From Apiospora phragmitis (taxonomy: Eukaryota > Ascomycota > Sordariomycetes > Amphisphaeriales > Apiosporaceae), in assembly GCA_038363925.1 (NCBI GenBank), contig JAQQWL010000004.1, positions 744,001 through 808,000 on the forward strand: 64,000 bases of DNA, read 5' to 3'. Positions 33,547 to 44,536 of the stretch are shown one piece after another (the stretch's first letter is position 1; each line of letters begins with the position of its first letter). The notes below the pieces were generated by a model, which saw only the letters and a list, made by a program, of their open reading frames with translations, was not told the origin of the DNA and did no database searches. A program made the position numbers and the translations under genes.

Positions 33547-36500
33547 AGATCACGGAGTCATGTAGATAACAGGTTCGGACGCAGGATTGGTCGGTAAGGA
33601 ATGTGTCGAAGTCGCGACGATCGGGGTCGCTGATTAAAATTATGTACCGTGATTGTTCTGCAAAGGTAGCAGATGTGTAATCGTGGCCGGCCACAGCGAG
33701 GTGTTGTGACAATACAGACAAAGAGCAGAATTGACCGAAGATATTTCTTCGAGACCAATCACTACTGATTGTTGCGGTGGTGTTGTTGTTGTCTGGAGGG
33801 TGGTTGGACGAATTCCTTGATTGACACAGGCGGGTCGCGGCTGGTCTGGCGTTGGGAGGGGGGGCCTTTGGGCTTGTCCAGGGGGGAGACGAGAAAAAGC
33901 TAGGGAAGTTGGCTGTCGCTAGCTCGCAGTACCAAGGTTTCCCAGGGAATTAGGAGAAACAACGGAGAGTGGAATCGCCGCTGTTCAGCACTACCAATCT
34001 CCTTCTACCCTCTTTTCCTGATTAAAAAAAGAACGATTGACGGGTGGTTTGTGATATGTTGTTGTTGTTGTTGCAGTATAAACAAGAAGGCGAGAGCGAT
34101 AGTTGGGTTCCAAAGTATCCTCCAAATCTTGTTCTTGTCCCTACGGGGAGGTCGTTTTGACTTTACCAACGCGGAACGAAGGTGTAACGGGCCGCAGTCG
34201 AATCAAGCACGTCGTAGGAGTTGAAAGCGAAAGATAGCGAATGGACGGGTCACCTTTTTTGCATTCAAAAAAGAGTTTCCCTAATTCTTTCCCCTCGGTC
34301 CTACTTAGTTTTGGGTGATCCGGACCTCTTGTCGTTCCAACGCTGCTGGAATCAGGCAGGTTCAGAAAAACACAACGATAATTGAATTCCGGGACAAAAA
34401 GAAGAACGACTGAAGAAAGATTTGTTTTTACAGCGAAGATGTAGGAGGGGTGGGAGAGAGAAGAGAGGGAGGATATCGCCTGGGATGGGAGGAGAAAGGA
34501 GGAGCCGACGGGTGATCGAGATGGAGTGGCTGTGTGTGGGAAGTCAGGGAAGGGTGTGCTACAGTTTCGCACTGTACGCGAAGCACAGCACTGATGCGGG
34601 TAGTGCCTAGCAAAGCGCAATGCTTACCCTTCACCCTTCCAGTGGCCCGTTGCCAGTGCCAGTGTCAGGCTTGTCTGTCAGTGCAGAGTGGGAATTACAC
34701 ACTGGATCAAGACACACACGCACCACACGCGACCCGCCACTAAAGACTAGGAGCTAGGAACGCGCAAGGAACACTCAATGGAAGCAGCAAGGAAAAGGGG
34801 CAATTGTTGGTGAGGTGGGTGTCCAAATTGGCCCATTCTTCAGATTCAAGCAACGATTGATTGGCTTTTGCCTCCTCATCCACCAGGGGGGTGGGAGGAC
34901 TGGACAGGGGTGCGGTGTGCTCCTGGATGCTCGCGGTGGCAAGAGGCTCGATTGGTTTGTTGCGAATGGATGCGGATCGGTCCCAAAAAGGGGCTGGCCT
35001 AAGTATTGTGTTCCGGCCCGTACCCATCACGCTACTTGTCCTTTACTTGGTCGGTCCCAGGCATCTGCGAGACGAGTGACTTTCATTCCCGAGCCCATTT
35101 GTCAGCTTCAAATCAATCACTCTGACGGCATCCATTACATCACAGAAGCCTGTGGGTTCGCAGCATTGCAGAAACATAATATTGCTATCTTTGGCAAATG
35201 CAATGCAAGCCCGTTGGCCTTTTTGACTCGACGCTTCATCGCCTTAAGATTCAACTCCATGATCCGCTGCCCAGGGGATGGCGGGATCAGCCCAAATGGC
35301 TGGACCATGTACCGCACACTGCTCACCTTGGTTGCATAAGGAGTTAGAGTATGTATTTGCTCTCTTCTTGTTTGTTCCCAGTTTCAACTTTCATTGCTCC
35401 TCCAGGCGAGCAGGGAGTCGAAACGTAACGCTGCGCGGCAGTGCTCCGCCACATTTCCAACGGTTCTTGCTGTTGCCAGCAGTGGGCAGTATCCCATTAG
35501 CAGTCGGACCCTGGTCGTACAGGTACTTGGCAGGTATCCCGCTAGCGCTGCAATACCGTCAATCCGGCCTAAGCCACCACCAAGAGAAGTCGATCCCAAA
35601 GAGGGTGCTTCCCTCCATTTCAGCATTTCTCCCATTTACTTTCGGATAAGCGAAGAAAAATAAGAGGGAAAAAGCAGGTTTCCTTTCACGACTTGCGAGT
35701 CGCGTCCTCCTGCAGGTAGTCAAATTAGCCAATTACCGCGGCTCCGAGGCCCTTCTCGCATGTACCATATCCTCCCTCTTTATTCTCGACTCAACTCAAC
35801 ATTATTGACCGAAGAAGAGTTCGCTTGCAATGGGGTGGCGGACTGCCTGTCTTGAGTCCTAAGTGGCTTCCTACAGCCTGTTCTTGCTCTGCCTCATACA
35901 GAAGAAGCCCAGGACAACAGCATGCAGAGACTGGTCCGAAACTTGGGCGATGATGTGTTGGCCACCGTCCCACCCGCTTTCTCCAGATAGATGGCGCCGG
36001 TAGAATATGCGGGAGGCAGGGCGAATACGACGTGACGAATCGCACTCAATTTATGTGTGTGGCATGTATGGCAAAAGCTTCCCCTATTACGAGTTTGGCT
36101 AGCAGGTATGACATGCACATTCACGCTTCAGTACGAACGTCTCGCCCTCTGTACGAACACCTGCCACCCACACATCCCATATATGTGATCATTGATGCAC
36201 CAACACGACCATGCATTATCTGTCTACCTTATCTTTCCGGACCTCCAATTCGTCGTGCCTCCATCACGGTGACCTTTTGCCTTCGAGATTCTCGCTGTCC
36301 CTGCCAGTCTATTTTTGCATTAATTCCTCTCTTCCCTCCCTTCCCATTTCGGGTTGAGAGGTGGTGGGGGGCCCGAGTCGCTACCATCCCTAGCCCCTTG
36401 CGAAACTCGATACTTGGGCTAGGATGCTTCTATTCTTATTGTCATGCCCATTCCTCCACTGTTAAAGCTAATGTGCTGACCTGTCTGCACTGTCCGTGTC

Positions 36501-39495
36501 CCCTATGCTGCTGCTGCTGCCTCGGGCCCAGCCCAGCCTTTCGGTTTGTTTTGAATTGAATCTGACAAGCAGCAGCAGCAGCAGTCAGATGGCAGCTTGG
36601 TATTTCTTCGCTTCTTCCCTATGCGATTGATTGTTCCACCTCTCCTCAGCAAGAGCGGTCAGTTTGACAGTGAACATGTTGCATTCGGCTGGTAATAATC
36701 CTAGGTAATCCGTCCTTGATTTTCCCTGGTCATGAAGCGTAGGTATGTACGGTGTACAATAGATTGAAAAATCGCCATCCACAAGCCACATCCTTTCGGG
36801 GCGCGGCCGGACTGTTGTTCGCTCGCTAGGATAGGCTTGCTTGCGGCTTGTTGCTTTGCTTTTCGTCGCAATCTTGTCTCTGTCCTATCAGAGAGCGGCC
36901 CGTCGTCCAATGCAGGTACCGGTCGGTCCTTCGGCGCCAGGACGCCGCCAGTGTGCAGCCCTAGATAAGTAGGGAGACGTGGAATTTGGAAATAGGAAAC
37001 CAGAGTGATGACGATATCATGCTCCATCCGTAGGCCATCCCGAGTGGGAATCGCACTACTCGGCCCAATTTACCTACCGGCTGCATCTCCGGAACCAGGA
37101 AGACTTTTTCTCTCGCAATGTTCTTTCCAGTTTCTGTCCAGTTCTCCCGTGCCCATCAACCATGCACGCCCCCTGTTTTGCTGCTGCTTACTATCGCGCT
37201 CATCTTCCCCAATTGCCCCTAACCTGTCTCGGAATAGTCCAATAATAATGCATTGCGTTTTCATACATATGTACGAGAGAACAGCATTTGGGGCAGGCTA
37301 TTCGATAAAAAAAAAAAGTCCGATGTTCCAACAGCAGTGGCATATCTAGCCGGCTCTACCGGTTTTAGCTGCTAGCTTTTCTTCCAGCATTTCGGAGACC
37401 GTAAGCAGCAGCAAGTCCACTTCTGATGCTAAGGCCAGTGCCCATTGAATGAAGCTTTCACCACAGTGATGATCGGTAAGGAAATGGCTGATTGCTGTGG
37501 AACCAATGCAACCTTCCGTCGGCCTGTGCTGGCTGGTCTTCTCCAGAGTTCGAGATGGGTTTCAAATTAGAGACTCCCCCACCCGGAGGTCATTTTCCCA
37601 ATCCTACCTGCCTACGAACGCCCGTCACCCGTCGACCCGTGAGCTGTCAAGCTTTCAACCCTGGCTGCCGGGGGAGAAGCAAGGAGTATTCATTTTGATG
37701 TGATGAACCGCATGAGTAAAGGTAGACCGTTCCGATATTCATCGAGGGGCTTTCTTTTTGTTTCGACGTTGGGATTGGATGATATGTAAAAGAATCCGAT
37801 CGTATTAGTGGTAGATCTGATCGCCCAAGCGTGTTATGCAATGCATTCAAGATCGGATATATGCCTTGTACGTGCGCGTACATACTAGAAGAGAATGTTG
37901 ATGTGCATTGCATGATTTGTCGGAGACACTGATTGCGCCCCCAGATGAACGACTCCGATGACTCTCGTTGGAACGTCGACATGGCCATGCGTATGCTGCC
38001 GGACAAGGGACGTGTGCTTGGCGCTTTAGATGTGTTATCAGGCGTTACCAGCGGTTCAGCTTTTGGAGAGACAATAATCTCTCCCAAAACCTTACTCGAG
38101 CGTCGTCGTTGCCATGCTACGAATAGATCGACTCGCTATTGAAGCTTATTCGAGTCACCAACTTTATATTTTACCTGATGCTACGTAAGATGTTGAAAGG
38201 ATACAGCTATCTACATGTACATGTGTGTACATGTCGTCCTATGCAAGCGGTCGAAGCACTTTCGCCGGGCGTATTCAGCTATCCCGCAAGCAATGCATTC
38301 ATGCCGTCTTCTGCTACCTACTGCTTGCTGTATGTAGAAGAGCATACATACGGAATTGATCCAAAGGATATATGTAAGCCATAAAGGGGACGTACCAATG
38401 CACTCGGGAAACCTCCCTTCTCTTGGCACTGTCGCGGGATTGCTACAGGTAGTAATCCCACTGCCCCCGGGATTCGTAGCAGGCGGGCGGGCGAGCGGGC
38501 CGCCGATCAGGGGATCGCCTTCCACAGCTGAAAACTTTCGAGGCCCTTTCGGACTAGACGCCTTGATGATCATCTTCGGGGCTCTTTAATCGGGTGCGCG
38601 GGTGATTCACCGAAGGAAGATCCAATAGTCTAGACCGGCCGCTTTCCCATTAACTGCCGGTTCGTACGCGTAATCCATTATCACTACAGGACAGAGTCTC
38701 CCCGCGCCGAAGGTGGCATGGGTATTTGGGACGGGGCGCCCTTGGCATACCAGCGATATATTAGTAAGACGAAGTCGAGCAAGGCATACCGGTTTCCTGC
38801 TCACCTCGTGGGGTGATATTTTTCGTCCATCCAAGGCTGTGCTTCGGTCATGGGTAGTCGCGTTGTTTCGTCTCGCCTCCCGTCTCACTTCGTCCTCCCG
38901 CCTCGGCTATTCCTCCGTAGCTTATTCCTTCACTTTGGCGACATGCCAGCCGGAGCCTCGCAGCTCTCGTCGTACGTGAAAATGAGTCTGCCTAGGTAGC
39001 GTCGACGTATCAGGCTCTGAGGTACATATCGATCCTTGGGAAATGGGGTTAGAGTTGTCAGCCGCTGAGTGTTTTAACGGGTGGCTTTTCCATGAATATA
39101 CGGTCTGTGTACGATATATCCTCAGCTTATAGCACTAAACTTGATCCGTCAATGTGTCGGGAGTAAGCCGGTAAAGATAGGCTTCGTATCTCATCTGATC
39201 CTCGCGACGGTGGCGCATGTACTCGACGACGTATACAAATCCCTTAGTAACAGTCCCAGCTCCTTCCCAAGCCCAACGGTCTTCATGAAACAATTCAAGG
39301 GAATAAACCTTTAAAGGGTTGTAGTGTCACTTAGATAGTTAGGACAGTGGTGCTTTTGGACTAATTGTTCTTATTATTTCATACCATAAACCCAAAGGGT
39401 TTCTGTCCTGGTCGTGTTATAACAACGGTCCCTGAGTATCAGAAAGGTAGTCCTCCTCGCGGACACATTCGCTCTTGACCACAACGACATCATCG
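33547..39495. other. gene-poor region, about 6 kb
   Basis: Upstream of the glucan synthase and downstream of the F-box gene. I find no coding sequence with recognisable motifs, no tRNA and no transposon. Visible items: a TTG repeat at about 34059-34074, a CAG run near 36569-36584 and a short perfect stem at 38213-38234 (acatgtaca/tgtacatgt, 4-nt loop). The first 1-2 kb probably hold the glucan synthase promoter and leader; fungal-specific lncRNA or small genes cannot be excluded. Confidence 0.45.
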
Positions 39496-41258
39496 TCACT
39501 CACAGTAAGCGACCTCATCTTCTTCATCATGGTCATCAACTCCTGCTCCTCTCTCCTTCCTCTGGGAGCGGCGTGCCCCCAATCTGCCGCGGCCACGCCC
39601 GGCAGCATCCGTGGTCCCGCCGACCATGACGAAGCCGATGTCCCTGTTCACGTCCGCAAACGCCCGGACCATTTCCCGGGCGAAGACGCCCCCGTCACGG
39701 ATCGGCGTCCTCACCGACACCAGCCGCAGCTGCGGGAACCGCGTCCCACCACGACCACCACAGGCCGCGAGCAAGGGGCGGAGGAGAGCATGCTCGAGCA
39801 TCGCGTCTGCTGCTGCTGCTACTTCTGTTGCCGCTGCTGCGCCGCCGCTAGGCTCTTCGTACCAGCACTTCTTCTTCGCCAGGACGAGATCGTTGAATAC
39901 GTGCAGTTTCCGCAGCGTGGCGCACGGCAGGAGGTCCTCGATCATCGCAGGGGTGCTCGCCAACGTGCGGCGTTCGCGCTCGGGCGGCGGCCCGAATAGC
40001 GTGGTCAGGTCAGTGTAGAGGTTTTCCAGCCTCGTCAGCTGCGGCAGGCAGGTCAGCGGGACTGCGGGCTCGACGCCCCGACACGGCGGCTCGATCTCGG
40101 ACATGGCGTGCAGTTCCCGCAGGGTGCCAGCACATGCCTTGAGCGCTTTCTCTCTCCACGACGCCCCCTCGGGGGCCGTGAACTGGAACGACAGGGACTC
40201 GAGCTTGGGGATCTCCGGCACAAATGGTAGAGATCCTGGCCTATAATGGTGCGCTCTCTGGGACGCACGATGGAGATGCGCGTGAATGGAAGGTCGAGAG
40301 CCGTGGCGCCGCCCATGCTGAGGGGCCGTGGTTGCAGGCTACGCATCATGTTGATTGTTCTTAGGCTGGGGACGATGCGGAGCAGCGCGGCGCCGAGGCC
40401 GCTGCCCATCTTGTCAACTACCCACGGGTTCAGCTCTAGCGTACGCAGCTTTGGAAGTACCCTTGTTGACTCAAGATAGGATCAACCATGGCATTCAGCA
40501 GATGCCGCCGGAGCTCCTCTTCATCACTGACTTGGCTTCGAAGCCAAGTGCAAACGAAAGAATACGTGCTCGAGGTTTTTCAGAAGACATAACAATACTC
40601 CGACGACAGCATGCTTTGAGGGGGTTTCCGGAGTCGCGCCATGGCCATCCGAGTACGGACACCATTTCGGCCACGGTTCATTGTTAGAATTGTCAGGGTC
40701 TTTCTGTATGCCACCGAAGAGACGAAAGATGCAAGAGTCCAAGTCAGTACCCTGGTGGCTGAGCCTCACTTCCTTCCACAGATCAGGATGGTTAATGACA
40801 TGGTTCATGGCATGAGCATCCCGTTTGGATTCAACTGTGTAATCCATGAACATGAGACACCTAACGTGAATCCGAAGCAGCGTGCGTTCGATGAGAGAAC
40901 GAAGGAACAGCAACAGGCATCTCATGCTACTGATAGCTACACTCTGGTATAGATGACGTGTAGCTATTTCACGCATGTGTCGAGAGGCAAGGCATACGTT
41001 TTGGAGCGCAGAGACGTCACCTTCTCGCCGCCGCCAGAACGTCTCAAGCTTATTATTCTCCTTGAGCCAGGTATCTGTTAGCAGCGCTGGGATTTCATGG
41101 AGATCGTAGGCGAGAAGGGGTTGAGTATTTGGAGTAAGATGCCTCAAGATGGCGTCCAGGATCTCATTGGGTAATTCCGGGATACTGGTCGATCCCCTAG
41201 AAGCCATATTGGTTGTAAATGACTGGAATAGGGTAGCAATATGCGGAGATATAGCCAT
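39496..41258 (-). CDS. F-box protein with leucine-rich region, three frame breaks
   Basis: Probable substrate-recognition F-box protein of an SCF ubiquitin ligase. The F-box lies near the N-terminus (SIPELPNEILDAILRHLTPN); the start may be 41258 or the Met at 41207 (MASRGSTSIP). LRR-like segments follow (LPKLRTLELNPWVVDKMG, IVPSLRTINMMRSLQP, VPEIPKLESLSFQF). Joining them needs three single-base changes: one extra base near the 18-bp palindrome at 40531-40548, one missing base near 40457-40465, and one missing T in the TTT at 40224-40222 (minus strand). The corrected product is 587 residues. The C-terminus ends in an Arg/Asp/Glu-rich tail in this frame; another frame to 39417 also looks acidic, so the true end is unsure. 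Either a pseudogene or sequence errors. Substrate unknown. Confidence 0.6.
40531..40548. repeat. perfect 18-bp palindrome
   Basis: cttggcttcgaagccaag equals its own reverse complement. It lies inside the F-box gene exactly where the reading frame breaks. Confidence 0.95.
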
Positions 41259-41959
41259 GGCTCCGACAAGTAACGCGCATCATGAACTGTGTAGAATCAT
41301 TTCACTTGTAGGCTAGGGGCGAAACCAGACGCCGGGCTAGAATTCAAATCACGAGGAATGGGACAGGGCAACTGATTGCGAGTGTTGGTTGCATCTTGTC
41401 CATTGAGGTGCCTCCCAACATGTGCAAGGAGCGTGCCTGTCTACATGATAGGCAAATGGCATGCACCTACTCTGCGGCCATGGCAAAGCAGGCCACAGAC
41501 TTTGCGTTCATTCCAAGGCTGTACGCTGATAGAAGCAGAAATCCTTGTCTAAGAGGGTATTTACTAGTAAAAAGTTGGCAGCCAACTGTTAAAACAAATT
41601 CCTGGCATCAGTTTTAACTGGATGGGTTTGGGAATCAATTGCAAGTGGATCAACTGAGAATTGGCGGGCGGCCGGATAAACTCCGGCTCAATCAATGAGG
41701 ATAACTGATAATGCCTAATAACAACTTTTTTTAATCGGAGGGTCATGGTATGAAGAATCTGTCTCTTGCCTTTTACCAGAAACAGCCACGTACCAGGCCA
41801 CGACCTCCATTCTCTAACTTTGGAACCTTCTCTACGAATGTAGATCGATATTCTTTTGGAGGGGGGAGGGGGGTCTTTTTTAAATTTTTTATAGCTCTTT
41901 TTTGTTTTTCTTTCATTGCCACTGGCGGCAGTTATCACTTTTCAAATAGGCTGCTTTAG
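41259..41959. other. spacer, 701 bp
   Basis: Upstream region of the F-box gene, with long T and A/T runs near 41720-41920. No gene seen. Confidence 0.4.
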
Positions 41960-42047
41960 GGTGCGTTTGAACCCGCGACCTTCGCTTGCTCGGGCTTGTT
42001 GAAATCTTGGATGCCCAGCCCACTTCTACCTTGGCCAACCTCGCACC
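41960..42047 (-). pseudogene. tRNA-like remnant (leucine-type layout)
   Basis: On the minus strand the element starts ggtgcg and ends cgcacc, a perfect six-pair acceptor stem. Between them are a box-A-like ttggccaaggtag, a possible anticodon stem gggct/agccc and a box-B-like gcgggttcaaac. The 3' half of the T stem is missing, so it cannot fold as a normal tRNA. Identity as leucine-type is a guess from the ends and box A. Confidence 0.4.
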
Positions 42048-42277
42048 ACGCTTTTTTTGCTGCGTCATCGCGGGGCAGTCACAGGCGGGCGCCTCGAATG
42101 TTCAGCCAGCAGCCAACAGGCAAGAGGATGCCTGTCACTTTAGGTAGCAACTGAACCAGAACAGCAAATAACCAAACACCATACACAAAATATCTTCCTT
42201 TCCGGCTGTTACGGTCGTTTTGCACGACTTCGCTGATCGTTCCACCACCTTGCATTTCCTTGAGATACCCGCCCATC

Positions 42278-43168
42278 ATGACCTCGTACCAAACCACACC
42301 ACTGTTCGGAGGCGCACTGGTCTGCGACCTGCCATCCAACTTCGCCGATGTTAGGTAAGGAGCCGCTCTCCTCGTCATTTCTGTGCGCCCCATGCGCCAT
42401 GCGACGTGGTAACTCGTCGCTTCTGTACTTCCTGGTCAGTCGGGAAAGACGGGCAAAGGAACAAACACATTCAGGAAGCAGACCAGCATAAGGCTAACGC
42501 GGTCGCCCAACACAGCAAATTGCGCCAAGTGCCCGATAACCAGGAAGTCTGGATCGACCGCGATGGTTTCACCAGTCTCGTCTTCGAGATCGACGAGCGC
42601 GTCGGCGAGAAGGGCAATGGTCCCGAGATCGACGGTCGCGCCATGACGACACACCTCGAAGAGATCGTCGGCGACGATATCGACCGCACCAAGGTCTGGA
42701 ACACGACCCCGACGCTCTTCTCCAAGCTAGAGTACGTTTCATCTACCTTTATCGTTGTTCTCTTTGCTTCTCTCTTTTTCAGGCGTTGCTCCTTATTTTG
42801 TTGTTATTTGTCGTCTACAACTACTTGCTGATCCATCACCACCCCTTCCACAGCGAAGAGATACCAGCCTACACCCTGATCGCGACCATCTCCCCCAAGC
42901 AGGCGCCCGCCGGCGCTAGCGGCTCCTCGCCGAGAAGGCCTCCCCCGACTTCACCGCCATCATCCTGACGCTGGTGCGCCTCGAGCGCGAGAAGACCGAC
43001 CTGCTGGTGACCATCAACGTGCCCCACATCCGCGGCGAGTACAACGAAGAGGACGTCGACCTGGAGTTGGGCCGCCAGGGCAAGCTGATCGGCGACGCCG
43101 TCGACTACGCCGCGCGCATCTGGGAGACATTCAAGGTCAAGGACTGGAACCTGTTCAACGAGATTTAA
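42278..43168 (+). CDS. MOG1: Mog1-like Ran-binding nuclear import factor, one frame break
   Basis: Mog1 binds Ran and promotes nucleotide release, supporting nuclear protein import. Exons are 42278-42354, 42516-42731 and 42854-43168; donors GTAAGG and GTACGT, with a CTAAC branch in intron 1. The N-terminus shows the Mog1/PsbP-like start (TPLFGGALVCDLPSNFADVS, then KLRQVPDNQEVWIDRDGFTS), and the middle has AMTTHLEEIVGDD. In exon 3 the frame breaks at about 42919-42925: adding one G gives LLAEKASPDFTAIILTLVRL and then VDYAARIWETFKVKDWNLFN to the stop at 43166-43168, total 202 residues, the normal size. Mog1 is a conserved single-copy gene, so this break is most likely a sequence error. Confidence 0.85.
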
Positions 43169-44122
43169 GGGGGGCGCGATGCGCGATACAACACAGCCCA
43201 GTGTATCTTGGCCTGGGATAAAGAAAGCGATATGGAGACATGGGCAACGCGAAATCTCGACGATGAAAGTGACCAGCTAAGAAGGGGGCGGCGAATGGGA
43301 AACCGTTATAAGCAAGGACTGGACAAGGAGTTTGGGAGGAGGCTATGGGCTTGGAGCGATGCTGAAGGAGCATTAGCCGGCGTAGAACGGACCACGCCAT
43401 TTTTAGGAGAAGCGTGCCGATGTGTCCGCATATTGTCGAAAACAGGCTCTACTGGGACCATCACGAGATTACGAATACTACGGGGCACAATGTGTTCGCG
43501 CAATGAATCAAACAACTTTTCTTTCGAGACAAGAAGCTGTCCTTCTCCATTAACGTGCCCTCCCGAGACCCTTGCTTTATGAGTGCGTTTCTTCCGGCCA
43601 GTATTCTTGTGTTTCGAACTCCATTCTACATCTACGTATATATGCTGCTTGTTCAAAGAAACGACTTGCCCAGCCTCGATCGAAGATAAATACCAGTGTG
43701 GCTTCATTGACTATACCAGCATTTGATAAGTCGTTCAGTTCCCGCCGGTGACTGTGCTTGCTAGCACCACAGCCCAATCAGTACCTACCCTGAGAAGCTC
43801 TCTTCCACGTATCTCGCACATGTAATGGACAAGTTTCCCATGGCAGGTAACATTTGAGCTGACCGAGGTATCTGGGACATGCTGAATCAGAGTAGTTGCC
43901 TTTTTGCGGGCGATAGTCCATCATTCAGGAGATCCCAATCCCATCCAAAACCGGCAACCATTGAAGAACGATAGCGAGGGCTCCACATTAATCTTTTTTC
44001 TCCAGCTTCACCCAAACCTGCAAAGAAAAGCAACAGTCCAGACTTCACCTCACTCACCACTAAACTACCACCATAAAACATCTTTCGACTACTGAGTTAG
44101 TTGGAGTAATATCAAGCTAAAA
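43169..44122. other. spacer, 954 bp
   Basis: Between Mog1 and the Rsa3-like gene. Pyrimidine-rich and CACC-rich sequence at 43990-44100 looks like the Rsa3 promoter/leader. No gene seen. Confidence 0.4.
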
Positions 44123-44536
44123 ATGGCCCCCAAGGAAGAAGCCTCGTCGGAGTTCACCTCCTTCTACCTCCAGCAGGCGACCAAGGAGCTCGCCGAGGAC
44201 CTGGACAAGGCGCGCACTGCCGACGATTTCAAGGGCGACGCCCTGTCCATGCTCATCAAGGCGCTGCAGCAAGGCACCGCGCTCTTCACCCCGGCGGAGC
44301 AGAAGCGCATCGCCCCGCCGCTGGCCAAGGAGGACGGCGCGAAGAAGGCCAGGACTGATAGCGCGGCGGGTGCAGCAGAGGAGGCCGACGAATCTTCGGA
44401 CGACGAGTCTGACACTACCAGCAGCGGCGGCTCATCCACCAGCAGCAGTGGTGAGGAGGATGCAGAAGCGGTTGATGCGAAAACTAGCAGCGACAGCAGC
44501 AGTGAGGCCAGTAGCAGCAGCAGCGACGAGGATTGA
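44123..44536 (+). CDS. RSA3: Ribosome assembly protein 3 (Rsa3-like)
   Basis: Small nucleolar protein of 137 residues that in yeast helps early 60S subunit assembly. The domain sits at the N-terminus: FTSFYLQQATKELAEDLDKA, then TADDFKGDALSMLIKALQQG and a FTPAEQKRI segment, matching the Rsa3 layout. The second half is a low-complexity acidic Ser/Asp/Glu tail (SSDDESDTTSSGGSSTSS to SSSSSDED), typical of nucleolar factors. Single exon, no frame problem. The start at 44123 has a good context (aaaaatggc). Confidence 0.75.
   Translation: MAPKEEASSEFTSFYLQQATKELAEDLDKARTADDFKGDALSMLIKALQQGTALFTPAEQKRIAPPLAKEDGAKKARTDSAAGAAEEADESSDDESDTTSSGGSSTSSSGEEDAEAVDAKTSSDSSSEASSSSSDED

Noticed and set aside
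36569..36584. CAG run as a possible coding polyglutamine
   Set aside because: Not inside any supported gene; treated as a simple repeat.
38213..38234. Short hairpin acatgtaca/tgtacatgt
   Set aside because: Made of simple alternating purine-pyrimidine sequence; such short stems arise easily by chance.
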